A DNA stretch of 64,000 bases from Pedococcus badiiscoriae. GTDB taxonomy: Bacteria; Actinomycetota; Actinomycetes; Actinomycetales; Dermatophilaceae. The stretch spans positions 2,914,001 through 2,978,000 of the forward strand of contig NZ_JACCAB010000001.1 in NCBI RefSeq assembly GCF_013408925.1, written 5' to 3'. The notes under the pieces are model-generated. The model made no database searches. It was not told the DNA's origin and saw only the letters and a program-made list of their open reading frames with translations. A program made the position numbers and the translations under genes. The stretch's first letter is position 1. Every line of letters begins with the position of its first letter. Positions 31,332 through 44,055 of the stretch are shown one piece after another.

Positions 31332-34300
31332 TCAGCCGGTGACCGAGACGACCGTGGAGCCGACCGGGGTGCCGTCGATCGCATGGGACACGACACCGAG
31401 GTAGTCGGTCCCCGCGGTCAGGCCGGTCCACGACAGGCCGACCGTCGTGGTCCCGCCGATCACCGCAGCCACCGGGCTGCCCGAGGTCACGGCGAGGCTG
31501 CCGCCGGAGGTGGACGGGACCAGCCAGCTGCGCAGGTCGAACGCCGTGCCCGGTGCCGGGACCGCCCACCCGTGGACGACCATGGTGTACGTGCCGTCGG
31601 CCGGGTTGGTCAGGGTGATCTGCTCCTTCGTCCCGCCATTGGTGCTCGAGGCGATGATCCGCCCGTCCGGACCCTTGAGGTAGAGGTCCAGGTCGGTGGG
31701 ATCGGGCAGGACCAGCGACCACTTGGCCAAGGTGACTCCCGACAGGGTGAACGGGATCTGCTTGACTCCCGCGCCGTCGTCAGGGCTCGGGTAGGTCTGG
31801 TCGGGGTCCTGGTCGATCGTGCCAGGGTTGTCCGTGGCCGGGACCAGCCCGTGAGGCGTCGCCGTGTAGGCGCCCCTCTTGCCGAACTGGACGCTGAGCG
31901 AGGTGCTCCCGCTGGTGCCGCTGCCGGACACCGCGGACGGCGCCTGGATGTCGACTCCCTTCACGGCGATCGGGCTGCGCAGCGAGTAGCCGCCGCCCTC
32001 CCAGGTCAGGGACCCGAAGCGCCACTCACCCGACGGTGCCGCGCCGGTGTTTGTGATGGCCACGGTGAAGGAGGCCGAGTCGCCGGCCGCGATGGCCAGC
32101 GTCGACGGAGAGACCTTGACCGAGTACCCGGGCGGCGCCGAGATGGACGGCCGGACCGAGATCCGCCGGCCCGACACGTTGGTCAGCGTGCGCGTGACCG
32201 TCGTGCTTCCCGGGACGGCCTCGACGCCGATGGCCGCATAGTTGAGGCCGGCAGCTGTCGTCGGGACGCCGGAGGCCGCGAGGTTGGCGCAGGTGGCCGC
32301 GGGGTTCCTGAAGATCTCCGGCCCCTCCGCGCAGAGGAAGCCGAGGTACTGGGTGAGCCCGGCGTCGTAGACCAGGCCAGGCTGGAAGGCCGAACCCCGT
32401 TCCCGCGGCTGCCCGACCATGGCCAAGCCCGAACCCATGGCGAACGGTCCCGCCTTGCTCCGGCGGTCGTTGTCACGGACGTTCGTGTCAGCCGTCGTCA
32501 TCAGGGCCGACTTGGCCGCGGCCGCGGACCAGTCCGGGTGGACCTGCCTGAGCAGGGCGTAGGACCCTGCGACGACCGGGCTGGACATCGACGTCCCTGC
32601 GATCGCCTGGAAGAGCTCGCCCGCAGGTTGGCTGCCAGGGCTCGGGAACGGCGTGTTGCCGGCCATCACCTGGACTCCGGGAGCACTGATGTCCGGCTTG
32701 ATGATGTCCCCGGCGGTCGGGTTCTCACCGCGGCTCGAGAAGGCCGCGACGGTCGGCGTCGGGAACGGGGCGGTCGTGATGCCCCCGGCCACCAGCTGGC
32801 CTTCGGCGTCGGGCCGAGAGTTGGCCCAGTCGAGGATGGCCTGGCCCGGCGTCTTGTCGACCATGACGGTCGGGACGTAGAAGTTGTCGGTGAAGATGTT
32901 GTCGACGTCGTTCTGGTTGTAGAGCACCATCCCGACACCGCCCGCCCGCTGCACCTCGAAGCTCTTGGCGATGCGACCGTTGCTGCCCCGACCACAGATG
33001 ACGATCCTGCCGGACACCTTGGCGGGGTCCAGAGATCCTGCCGTGCACAGGCTTGGGCTGCTCGCCCCCGCCATCCCGGCCCTCGCCGCGTCGACCATGG
33101 GGGCCCTGCCCAAGCCCTTGGTCACCGACCCGCCGACGTACGACTTTCCGTTGCCGAGCTTGACGATCCCGCGGTAGAAGGTGGGATGCGTGGTCGCGCC
33201 GACCGCCGTCACCCACGGGACGTCCGCCGGGCCGCCGATCGTCGCGGCGCCAGGGCCGCTGTTTCCGGCTGACACCGCGGTGAGAACGCCCGCGTCTGCA
33301 GCGAACAGGAAGGCGATCGTGTCTCCCGAGACGGTCTGGGCACCCCCGCCGATCGAGTAGTTGATGACGTCGACCCCGTCCGCGACGGCCTGGTCGATGG
33401 CAGCGGAGAGGTCGGAGGTGAAGCCACCGCCGTCGCCGAGGGCCTTGTAGGCGATGACCTGGGCGCGCGGGGCGATCCCGGAGATGACGCCCTTGCTGAC
33501 GCCGGAGATGCTCGCGTGGACGTTGGCGTCACCGGCCGCGGTCGATGCCGTGTGGGTGCCGTGGCCCTCGTTGTCGCGCGCCGAGTCGAACTCGTGCGGG
33601 GTCAGGCCTGCGTTCGCCTTGTAGGTGTCGAGGAACTCGCGCGCGCCGACGAGCTTGTTGTTGCACGTGAACGGCTTGTCGTTGGGGTTCCACGCTGTGT
33701 TCCCGAAGGCGCAGGCGGACCGCCCGCTGGAGTCGAGCTTGGGCGCGGGCGGCAACGTGCCGTCGTCGGCGAAGCTCGGGTGCTCGGGCCAGATGCCTGT
33801 GTCGATGACACCGACCAGCACCCCCTGTCCCGTGACGCCCGAGGCATACGCGTCCCCCTTGCCGGTCAGGCCCAGGAAGGCGTTGAGCCCGTTGACCGCC
33901 CCGGAACCCTGCTCGCCCTGATGGTCGTCGTTGCGCACCGCTGTGGGCTGGCGCAGCTCGTCGGGCAGGACCAGCGCGACGTTGGGGTTGTGCGCCATGG
34001 CGTCGGCGCTACGCAGGTCGGTGCGGACCGCGAACCCGTTGAGGGCGTTGCTGTAGTCGGACGTCTTGCGCGACGACGCCACCCCCGCTGCCCTGAGGAC
34101 GGCCTCGTGGCTGGCCCTGAGGGCCGCCTTGCGCTGCTTGGCCCTGGGCGTGCCGAGGTCCTTGGTGGCGATCGAGCGCACCAGCGGGTCCGCCTTCATC
34201 ACGACGATGTAGCTGCCGGTCTTGCTCTTGACGACCCCCGAGCCCAAGGCGCTGGCCCCCGGCGACGAGGTCGCCGCCCAGCCTGGTGTGGTGGCGACGC

Positions 34301-34346
34301 AGAGAGCTGCTGTTGCAGCCCCTGCCATGGCGATAATGCGTCTCAC
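31332..34346 (-). CDS. Secreted subtilisin-like serine protease (S8)
   Basis: The 1004-residue product starts VRRIIAMAGAATAALCVA, a Sec signal peptide cleaved near AWA/A, then an inhibitor I9 prodomain (about residues 45-140) and an S8 domain with Asp in VGVIDTGIWPEH (about 180), His in GHGTHTAST (about 263) and Ser in AGTSMSSPVVAG (about 585). A protease-associated domain is inserted between His and Ser. After it come a fibronectin-like C-terminal domain and a pre-peptidase-like beta domain. I chose GTG 34346 because GGAGGAGAT precedes it; the open frame continues upstream only as non-coding sequence. A likely extracellular nutrient protease. Confidence 0.92.
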   Translation of the reverse strand: MRRIIAMAGAATAALCVATTPGWAATSSPGASALGSGVVKSKTGSYIVVMKADPLVRSIATKDLGTPRAKQRKAALRASHEAVLRAAGVASSRKTSDYSNALNGFAVRTDLRSADAMAHNPNVALVLPDELRQPTAVRNDDHQGEQGSGAVNGLNAFLGLTGKGDAYASGVTGQGVLVGVIDTGIWPEHPSFADDGTLPPAPKLDSSGRSACAFGNTAWNPNDKPFTCNNKLVGAREFLDTYKANAGLTPHEFDSARDNEGHGTHTASTAAGDANVHASISGVSKGVISGIAPRAQVIAYKALGDGGGFTSDLSAAIDQAVADGVDVINYSIGGGAQTVSGDTIAFLFAADAGVLTAVSAGNSGPGAATIGGPADVPWVTAVGATTHPTFYRGIVKLGNGKSYVGGSVTKGLGRAPMVDAARAGMAGASSPSLCTAGSLDPAKVSGRIVICGRGSNGRIAKSFEVQRAGGVGMVLYNQNDVDNIFTDNFYVPTVMVDKTPGQAILDWANSRPDAEGQLVAGGITTAPFPTPTVAAFSSRGENPTAGDIIKPDISAPGVQVMAGNTPFPSPGSQPAGELFQAIAGTSMSSPVVAGSYALLRQVHPDWSAAAAKSALMTTADTNVRDNDRRSKAGPFAMGSGLAMVGQPRERGSAFQPGLVYDAGLTQYLGFLCAEGPEIFRNPAATCANLAASGVPTTAAGLNYAAIGVEAVPGSTTVTRTLTNVSGRRISVRPSISAPPGYSVKVSPSTLAIAAGDSASFTVAITNTGAAPSGEWRFGSLTWEGGGYSLRSPIAVKGVDIQAPSAVSGSGTSGSTSLSVQFGKRGAYTATPHGLVPATDNPGTIDQDPDQTYPSPDDGAGVKQIPFTLSGVTLAKWSLVLPDPTDLDLYLKGPDGRIIASSTNGGTKEQITLTNPADGTYTMVVHGWAVPAPGTAFDLRSWLVPSTSGGSLAVTSGSPVAAVIGGTTTVGLSWTGLTAGTDYLGVVSHAIDGTPVGSTVVSVTG

Positions 34347-34360
34347 GTCATCTCCTCCCG

Positions 34361-34378
34361 TCCGGTACGCGTACCGGA
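34361..34378. promoter_or_regulatory. Perfect 18-bp palindrome before the protease gene
   Basis: TCCGGTACGCGTACCGGA, a full palindrome, ends 14 bp upstream of the protease start and next to its Shine-Dalgarno sequence. It could be a repressor operator or an RNA hairpin. A second inverted repeat, ACAGG-N5-CCTGT, lies at 34391-34405. Confidence 0.5.
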
Positions 34379-34513
34379 GCCAGCCAACGGACAGGACGTC
34401 CCTGTACGGAGTGACCTGATTCCCCCCGACCGTCCCTGGCCGGAATCTAGACCCGTTCACGCCACCCCACACCTCGAAAAGTCGCCGGGGAGCCGGGAGC
34501 CCTCTGGTCGGGC

Positions 34514-34849
34514 TCAGGGCTCGCAGAGGAAGGGGCCCCGCGGACCGCCGTGGTAGTGCCAGGAACGGCCCGCGGCCTCGAGCCGGGCATAGGCGCCGTC
34601 GACGGGGACCTGAGGGTAGGCCATTCCTGGTTGAGGGCACCCGCAGGAGTGGTCCGACCACGTGACAGACCCCAGAGCCGTCACGAGGACCGTGTCGACG
34701 GGCAGGTGGAGGCGGGTGGCCAGGTCGGCACGGGCGAGTTCGGCCCAGTCGAGCAGCTCTGGGTCCACCCCGTCGACCACCACGCGCTGGCGGGGCGGGC
34801 GAGCGACCGGTAGGTCCGCCGCGGGCCGCAGGACATCTTCGCCGCTCAT
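34514..34849 (-). CDS. Conserved small protein with SxGCPQPGMxY-type motif
   Basis: The 111-residue product starts MSGEDVLRPAADLPVARPP. Its C-terminal half (VTWSDHSCGCPQPGMAYPQV then YHYHGGPRGPFLC-like ending) matches a widespread bacterial family of small proteins, often secreted or lipidated, with a conserved GCPQPG loop and a terminal FLC Cys; no function is known to me. There is no signal peptide here. Two or three Cys could form disulfides or bind metal. On the minus strand TACCGT lies 6 nt before the ATG, so the message looks leaderless. It is divergent from pyrR. Confidence 0.65.
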   Translation of the reverse strand: MSGEDVLRPAADLPVARPPRQRVVVDGVDPELLDWAELARADLATRLHLPVDTVLVTALGSVTWSDHSCGCPQPGMAYPQVPVDGAYARLEAAGRSWHYHGGPRGPFLCEP

Positions 34850-34855
34850 CCATCC

Positions 34856-34861
34856 ACGGTA
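34856..34861 (-). promoter_or_regulatory. -10 element, leaderless start of the GCPQPG gene
   Basis: TACCGT on the minus strand, then 6 nt, then the ATG at 34849. No Shine-Dalgarno sequence. Confidence 0.45.
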
Positions 34862-34911
34862 GTAGTCCCGGCCGCCCTGGCAATGGACTCCTCTCCCGAC
34901 ACGTGGCCACG

Positions 34912-34942
34912 TTGCCAGGCGAGAGGCGAGGGGCTGTAGAGT
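34912..34942 (+). promoter_or_regulatory. Promoter of the pyr operon
   Basis: TTGCCA (34912-34917) and TAGAGT (34937-34942) with a 19-bp spacer. Transcription would begin near 34950 and give a leader of about 55 nt holding the PyrR operator. Confidence 0.5.
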
Positions 34943-34966
34943 CATCGACGAACGACATCCTTTAAC

Positions 34967-34996
34967 GACCTGTCCCGTGAGGCAGGGAAGGAGGTC
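34967..34996 (+). promoter_or_regulatory. PyrR-binding hairpin sequestering the pyrR Shine-Dalgarno
   Basis: The leader RNA holds GACCT (34967-34971) and AGGTC (34992-34996), with CCTG/CAGG or TCCC/GGGA pairings inside and a loop reading UCCCGUGAGGC. The loop matches the PyrR recognition consensus (UCCxGxGAGGC). The 3' arm contains the GGAAGGAGG ribosome-binding site, so PyrR-UMP binding would block translation, as shown for Mycobacterium smegmatis. Confidence 0.6.
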
Positions 34997-35004
34997 CTGG
35001 CGCG

Positions 35005-35685
35005 ATGCGTCCTGACTTTGCTGCACCCTCGGCGGTCGACCCCGACGGCCCCGTCGCCCCCTCCGTCGATGCTGCCCCCTCCGCTGACGCTGCCGCGTCG
35101 GCCGACGCAGCTGTCCCCGGTGACGCTGATGTCCCCGATGAGGACTCGCGCACGGTCATGACCGAGGCCGACGTGTCCCGGGTGCTGCGACGCATCGCCC
35201 ACGAGATCCTCGAGCACAACAAGGGCGCGGCCGACCTGGTCGTCCTCGGCATCCCCACCCGGGGGGTCGCGCTGGCTCGCCGCCTCGCCACTCTCATCGG
35301 GGAGGTGGAGGGCGTGCCTGTGGCGGTCGGCGCTCTCGATGTCACGATGCACCGTGACGACCTGCGCAGGCAGCCGACCCGCAGCCCCATGCACACCGAC
35401 ATCCCCGTGTCCGGGATCGACGACAAGGTCGTCGTGCTCGTCGACGACGTGCTCTACTCCGGTCGCACCGTCCGCGCGGCCCTGGACGCCCTCTCCGACC
35501 TCGGCCGCCCCCGGATCGTGCGGCTGGCCGTGCTCGTGGACCGGGGTCACCGCGAGCTGCCGATCCGAGCCGACCACGTGGGCAAGAACCTGCCCACCTC
35601 GAGCACGGAGAAGGTGCGCGTGCGCCTGAGTGAGCCGGACCAGGTCGAGGACCAGGTCACCATCGCCGGAGGGGAGTCCCGATGA
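35005..35685 (+). CDS. pyrR: Pyrimidine operon regulator PyrR / uracil phosphoribosyltransferase
   Basis: The 226-residue product is a PRTase-fold regulator with the PRPP loop [13 protein letters not shown] (about residues 142-155) and the RNA-binding region around TMHRDDL. About 45 extra residues at the N-terminus form a repeat of six residues ([24 protein letters not shown]), not found in typical 180-residue PyrR. The real fold begins near [20 protein letters not shown] 35005 follows GGAAGGAGG. An internal ATG at about 35158 would give the family-typical length, but it has no clear ribosome site. Confidence 0.94.
   Translation: MRPDFAAPSAVDPDGPVAPSVDAAPSADAAASADAAVPGDADVPDEDSRTVMTEADVSRVLRRIAHEILEHNKGAADLVVLGIPTRGVALARRLATLIGEVEGVPVAVGALDVTMHRDDLRRQPTRSPMHTDIPVSGIDDKVVVLVDDVLYSGRTVRAALDALSDLGRPRIVRLAVLVDRGHRELPIRADHVGKNLPTSSTEKVRVRLSEPDQVEDQVTIAGGESR
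35065..35136 (+). repeat. 18-bp in-frame tandem repeat in pyrR, four units
   Basis: Four units of 18 bp starting GTCGATGCTGCCCCCTCC encode the acidic Ala-rich PyrR N-terminal extension. Units differ by several third-position and some coding changes. Confidence 0.7.
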
Positions 35686-36656
35686 CCGCCACAGCGATGA
35701 CCGAGACGCTCACCCGTCGGCACCTGTTGTCGTCCGCGGACCTGAGCCGCGACCAGGTCCGGGCCATCCTGGACACCGCCGCGGAGATGCACCGCGTGCA
35801 GCAACGCGAGGTCAAGAAGCTCCCGACCCTGCGGGGACGCACGGTGGTGAACCTCTTCTTCGAGGACTCCACGCGCACGCGCAGCTCGTTCGAGATCGCG
35901 GGCAAGTGGCTGTCTGCCGACGTCATCAACATCAGTGGCAAGGGGTCGTCGACCTCCAAGGGGGAGTCGCTGCGCGACACCGTCCTGACCGTCGCAGCGA
36001 TGGGCGTGGACGCTCTGGTGATCCGGCACCACGCGAGCGGAGCAGCCGAGCAGGTCAGCCGGTGGGTCGACGCGCACGTCATCAACGCCGGCGACGGCAT
36101 GCACGAGCACCCGACCCAGGCGCTGCTCGACGCGTACACGATGGAGCGCCGGCTCGGTGACCTCGAGGGTCGGCACGTCGTCATCGTCGGCGACCTCACC
36201 CACTCCCGCGTGGTGCGTTCCAACCTCATCACCCTCAAGACCCTCGGCGCCCGGGTCACGCTGGTCGCCCCGCCCACCCTGATGCCCAGCGGCATCACGA
36301 CCTGGGCGCGGACCGACGGGTTCGAGCTGAGCAACGACCTCGACGCCGTGCTGCCGACGGCGGACGCGGTGATGATGCTGCGGGTCCAGCGCGAGCGGAT
36401 GAGCGGCGGGTTCTTCCCGACGGCACGGGAGTACACCGTCGGCTACGGGCTGACCCGGGCACGGCTCGACGCGCTCACGACAGCCAACCCGGACGCCGTC
36501 ATCTGCCACCCCGGGCCGATGAACCGCGGCCTGGAGATCGCGGCCGACGCGGCCGACAGTGCCCAGTCGCTCATCCTCGACCAGGTCAGTGCCGGCGTCG
36601 CCGTGCGGATGTCGGTGCTCTACCACCTGCTTGCCGGCGTAGGAGAGGAGAGCTGA
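35682..36656 (+). CDS. pyrB: Aspartate carbamoyltransferase catalytic subunit
   Basis: Condenses carbamoyl phosphate and aspartate. The 324-residue product has the carbamoyl-phosphate signature [13 protein letters not shown] (about residues 59-71), the active-site loop [14 protein letters not shown] and the aspartate-binding [10 protein letters not shown]. No regulatory PyrI gene is present, as usual in actinobacteria. The start overlaps pyrR by 4 bp and the TGATG overlap couples it to pyrC. Confidence 0.97.
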   Translation: MTATAMTETLTRRHLLSSADLSRDQVRAILDTAAEMHRVQQREVKKLPTLRGRTVVNLFFEDSTRTRSSFEIAGKWLSADVINISGKGSSTSKGESLRDTVLTVAAMGVDALVIRHHASGAAEQVSRWVDAHVINAGDGMHEHPTQALLDAYTMERRLGDLEGRHVVIVGDLTHSRVVRSNLITLKTLGARVTLVAPPTLMPSGITTWARTDGFELSNDLDAVLPTADAVMMLRVQRERMSGGFFPTAREYTVGYGLTRARLDALTTANPDAVICHPGPMNRGLEIAADAADSAQSLILDQVSAGVAVRMSVLYHLLAGVGEES

Positions 36657-37951
36657 TGGCCGCGCTGCTCGTCACGGGGGCGAACCTGCTCGGGTCCGGG
36701 GCCCAGGACCTGCTCATCGAGGACGGGGTCATCACCGAGGTCGGACGGCTCAGCGCCAAGGGGCAACGGCACCGCGACGTCCTCGATGCCGACGGCCTCG
36801 TCGCGCTCCCGGGCCTGGTCGACCTGCACACGCACCTGCGCGAGCCCGGCCGTGAGGACGCCGAGACCATCGCCTCGGGTTCGGCCGCCGCCGCGGTCGG
36901 TGGCTTCACGGCGATCCTCGCGATGGCCAACACCAGTCCGGTGACCGACACCGCCGAGTCGGCCGAACGCATTCTCGACCTGGGTCGGGCGGCAGGCCTG
37001 GTCGACGTCGTCCCGGTGGGCGCGGTCACCAAGGGCCTCGCGGGCGACGAGCTCGCTGAGCTCGGCCTCATGCACCGGTCGAGGGCCTCGGTCACCGTCT
37101 TCTCCGACGACGGGCACTGCGTGCACGACGCCCGCGTGATGCGCCGGGCCCTGGAGTACGTGCGCTCCTTCGGTGGCGTCGTCTCGCAGCACGCCCAGGA
37201 CCCGCACCTGGCGGGTCCCCAGGCGTGCGCCCACGAGGGAGAGCTCTCCGGCCGCCTCGGCCTGCCCGGCTGGCCCGGCATCGCCGAGGAGTCCATCGTG
37301 GCCCGGGACGTCATGCTCGCGCGCCACACCGGCTCGCGGGTGCACATCGCCCACGTCTCCACCGCCGGTACCGTCGAGGTGGTCCGCTGGGCCAAGGCCC
37401 AGGGCATCAACGTGACCGCCGAGGTCACCCCCCACCACCTCGTCCTCACCACCGACCTGCTGTCGGGCTACGACCCGACCTACAAGGTGAACCCGCCGCT
37501 GCGACCCCAGGAGGACGTGGACGCGCTGCGCGCCGCGCTGGCCGACGGCACCATCGACGCGGTCGCGACGGACCACGCGCCGCACGCCCGCCACGACAAG
37601 GAGCACGCCTTCGTCGACGCGGCATTCGGCATGCTCGGCCTCGAGACCGCCCTGTCGGTCGTCAGCGACGTCATGGTCGGCGGCGGGCTGCTCGACTGGG
37701 ACGGGGTCGCGCGCGTCATGTCGGTCGCTCCGGCGAGGATCGCCGGGCTGGCCTCCCACGGCCAGCCGCTCGCCGTGGGATCGCCCGCCCACCTGACCCT
37801 GGTCGACCCCACCGCGACGGTCACCGTCGACCGCGGCTCCTCGCTGTCGTTGTCGCGCAACAACCCCTGGCACGGCAGCACCCTGCGCGGCGCGGTCCAC
37901 GCCACCGTCTTCGCCGGCCGTGTGACGGCCCAGAAAGGAGTCATCGCGTGA
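36656..37951 (+). CDS. pyrC: Dihydroorotase
   Basis: Class I dihydroorotase, closing carbamoyl-aspartate to dihydroorotate. The 431-residue amidohydrolase has metal-binding DLHTHLREPG (about residue 58), the QHAQD segment, HIAHVST, and ATDHAPH (about residue 305) with the catalytic Asp. Full length. Starts at the TGATG overlap with pyrB and ends in a GTGA overlap with a small membrane protein gene. Confidence 0.97.
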   Translation: MAALLVTGANLLGSGAQDLLIEDGVITEVGRLSAKGQRHRDVLDADGLVALPGLVDLHTHLREPGREDAETIASGSAAAAVGGFTAILAMANTSPVTDTAESAERILDLGRAAGLVDVVPVGAVTKGLAGDELAELGLMHRSRASVTVFSDDGHCVHDARVMRRALEYVRSFGGVVSQHAQDPHLAGPQACAHEGELSGRLGLPGWPGIAEESIVARDVMLARHTGSRVHIAHVSTAGTVEVVRWAKAQGINVTAEVTPHHLVLTTDLLSGYDPTYKVNPPLRPQEDVDALRAALADGTIDAVATDHAPHARHDKEHAFVDAAFGMLGLETALSVVSDVMVGGGLLDWDGVARVMSVAPARIAGLASHGQPLAVGSPAHLTLVDPTATVTVDRGSSLSLSRNNPWHGSTLRGAVHATVFAGRVTAQKGVIA

Positions 37952-38547
37952 CCCGTCTCCAAGCCGTCGGCGTGATGCTCGTGGCCCTCGGCCTGATCTA
38001 CGCCCTGCTGTATGCCGCGTGGTTGCGCAAGGGGCGCGACCACGCGTCGGCGGCCATCGCCGCCGAACGCACCCGGATGGCGAGCGACCACGACAAGGAG
38101 GCGTCTGCCGTCAAGGAGAAGCCGGCGCAGGTCACCGCCGAGGGGACCTACGTCAGCACGACGACCGCGCAGAGCAGGCTCGAGCGGGTCGCCGTCGAGG
38201 GCCTGGGCAACCGTGCCAAGGCGACCATCATCATCAGCCGCGGTGACGTCGACGAGCTGGTCCGCATCGACCGGCAGGGTGAGTCCAGCGTCATCATCCC
38301 GGCCGGCCGGCTCCTCTCCGTCCGACGGGACCGCGGCATGGTCGGCAAGTTCGTCGGGGCCCCGCGTCTCGTGGTGCTCCAGTGGCGCGCCGAGAACGAC
38401 GACATCTACGAGACCGGCTTCCTGCCGCGCTACAAGGCGGACGTCGACCGCGTCGAGTCGGCCCTGTGGTGGCACACCGGCGACACGTCGGATGCCCTCC
38501 GCGAGCCGCCCACCGATCAACACACCGAAGGAACGACGACATCATGA
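37948..38547 (+). CDS. PH-like-domain membrane protein of the pyr operon
   Basis: The 199-residue product starts [29 protein letters not shown], with one TM (about residues 5-24) and then a charged linker and a beta-rich cytoplasmic domain (about 60-180) containing [19 protein letters not shown] and [11 protein letters not shown], typical of bacterial PH-like domains. A homolog (Rv1382) holds the same place between pyrC and carA in mycobacteria. Its function is unknown. It overlaps both neighbours by 4 bp, so it must be made with the pathway enzymes. Confidence 0.8.
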   Translation: MTRLQAVGVMLVALGLIYALLYAAWLRKGRDHASAAIAAERTRMASDHDKEASAVKEKPAQVTAEGTYVSTTTAQSRLERVAVEGLGNRAKATIIISRGDVDELVRIDRQGESSVIIPAGRLLSVRRDRGMVGKFVGAPRLVVLQWRAENDDIYETGFLPRYKADVDRVESALWWHTGDTSDALREPPTDQHTEGTTTS

Positions 38548-39811
38548 GCGCCGCTGCACACGGATTCGACGCTGCCGGATTCGACGCTGCCGGATTCGAC
38601 GCCGCCGGATTCGACGCCGCCGGGTTCGACTTCGACAGGGTGCTCGACAAGGAGCTCGCCAGGGAGCCTGCCGTCCTCGTCCTCGAGGACGGTCGCGTCT
38701 TCCGGGGCGACAGCTACGGCGCCACGGGTCAGACGGTGGGCGAGGCGGTCTTCTCCACGGGGATGACCGGCTACCAGGAGACCCTGACCGACCCGAGCTA
38801 CCACCGGCAGGTCGTGGTCATGACGGCCCCCCACGTCGGGAACACCGGGGTCAACGACGAGGACGACGAGTCGAGCAGGTTCTGGGTCGCCGGCTACGTC
38901 GTGCGAGACCCCGCCCTGCGGCCCTCGAGCTGGAGGTCCACGAGGTCGCTCGAGGACGCCCTCGTCGACCAGGGTGTCGTCGGGGTCTGCGGCATCGACA
39001 CCCGCGCCCTGACCCGGCACCTGCGTGAGCGGGGTGCGATGCGAGTCGGCATCTTCTCGGGCGACCGCGCCACGGCGCCGGTGGCCGAGCTCGTCGCCGC
39101 CGTGCGGGAGGCCCCCCTCATGAAGGGGGCGGCCCTCGCGGCCGAGGTGAGCACCGAGCAGGCCTATGTCGTGCCGGCGGTGGGCGAACGGCGCTTCACG
39201 GTGGCCGCTCTCGACCTCGGGATCAAGGCGATGACCCCAGCGCTGATGGCCCAGCAGGGCATCGAGGTGCACGTCCTGCCGGCGGCGTCCACGATCGAGG
39301 ACATCCGCGCGGTGGGGGAGGCCGGCCCCGACGGCGTGTTCTTCTCGAACGGGCCCGGCGACCCGGCCACTGCCGACGCCGAGGTGGCCGTGCTGCGCGA
39401 GGTGCTCGACGCACGGATCCCGTTCTTCGGCATCTGCTTCGGCAACCAGCTGCTCGGGCGCGCGCTGGGCTTCGGCACCTACAAGCTCAAGTACGGCCAC
39501 CGCGGGATCAACCAGCCGGTGATGGACCGCAGCACCGGCAAGGTCGAGGTGACGGCCCACAACCACGGCTTCGCCGTGGACGCCCCGCTCGACGGGGCGG
39601 TGACCGCACCGAGCGACGGTGACGGCACGGCATACGGGCGGGTGCGCGTGTCGCACGTGTGCCTCAACGACGACGTGGTCGAGGGGCTGGAGTGCCTCGA
39701 CCTGCCCGCCTACTCGGTCCAGTACCACCCGGAGGCTGCGGCCGGACCGCACGACGCGGGCTACCTGTTCGACCGGTTCGTGCAGCTCATGGAGAAGGGA
39801 AACCGCGCCTG

Positions 39812-39812
<1 letters not shown>
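38544..39812 (+). CDS. carA: Carbamoyl-phosphate synthase small subunit
   Basis: Glutaminase subunit. The 422-residue product has the family N-terminal domain from about residue 45 ([19 protein letters not shown]), the amidotransferase Cys in [14 protein letters not shown] and His/Glu in QYHPEA. The first 35 residues are a repeat of AAGFD encoded by a 15-bp tandem array and are not part of the family. ATG 38544 overlaps the previous stop; a downstream start that skips the repeat is not evident. Its TGATG overlap leads into carB. Confidence 0.95.
38562..38636 (+). repeat. 15-bp tandem repeat at the 5' end of carA, about five units
   Basis: GGATTCGACGCTGCC is repeated at 38562, 38577, 38592 (GCC variant) and 38607, followed by the diverged GGGTTCGACTTCGAC. 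The first two units are identical. Confidence 0.85.
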
Positions 39813-43149
<3,337 letters not shown>

Positions 43150-43153
<4 letters not shown>

Positions 43154-44055
43154 GCGCGGCGACCACGCGGCATACCTCGCAGGGCAGTGGCGTCGTGCAG
43201 GTGACCGGAGAGCTCATCGCGACCCGACGGGTCGGCGCCTACCACCACCTCACGTTCGTGGCCCCGGGGCTGGCCGAGCTGGCCCGTCCCGGCCAGTTCG
43301 TGGCCCTTGCGGTCGGTGGCGACACCAGCGCCACCCTGCTGCGCCGGTGCTTCTCGATCCACAAGGTCAGTCCGTCGGGCACCTATGGCGGCACGGTCGA
43401 CGTCGTGATCTCGGCCGTCGGGCCGGGCACCCGGTGGCTCAGCACGTTGCGAGCGCACGACGAGGTCGACATCGTCGGCCCGCTGGGTCGCCCCTTCCCG
43501 CTGCCCACGGAGCCGGTGGCGTGTGTACTCGTGGGAGGTGGCTACGGCAGCGCGCCGCTGTTCTGGCTCGCCGAGGCGTTGCGCGAGCGTGGCTGCCACG
43601 TCGAGCTGGTCCTGGGGGCGGCCACCGAGTCCAAGCTGTTCGGGGTCCTCGAGGCGCGTCGGTATGGCGATGGTGTCTCGGTGACGACGGACGACGGCTC
43701 GGCGGGGACGAAGGGCTGGGTGTCCGACGTGCTGCCGGACGTCATCCGGCGCACCTCTGCTGCCGTGGTCTACGGCTGCGGCCCGATGGGGATGCTCAAG
43801 TCGATCACGGACGTCGCCACCGCCGAGGGGGCCGTCGCACAGGTCGCCGTCGAGGAGTCGATGGCCTGCGGTGTCGGCGTGTGCATGACCTGTGTCATGC
43901 CGGTGACCGGCAACGACGGAGCCACCCGGATGGTCCGTTCCTGTGTCGAGGGCCCGGTGTTCCGGGGCGACCGGGTGCGGTGGGACGCCTTCGTCGACGG
44001 CGTGTGCCGCGTGCCCGCCGACACGGTCGGAGCACCGCGGGTGGGTGGCCACTGA
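43150..44055 (+). CDS. pyrK: Dihydroorotate dehydrogenase electron-transfer subunit
   Basis: FAD and [2Fe-2S] protein that passes electrons from PyrD to NAD+. The 301-residue product has an FAD-binding RRCFSIH motif (about residue 64), the NAD-binding GGGYGSAP segment and the C-terminal cluster ligands in [14 protein letters not shown] plus a later Cys. GTG start overlaps carB by 4 bp and ends TGATG into pyrD. Mycobacteria lack this subunit and use a class 2, quinone-linked enzyme. Confidence 0.93.

Noticed and set aside
34347..34958. A 204-residue N-terminal extension of the subtilase
   Set aside because: GTG 34346 has a strong ribosome-binding site and begins a proper signal peptide; the extension overlaps the opposite-phase small gene on the same strand and is low complexity.
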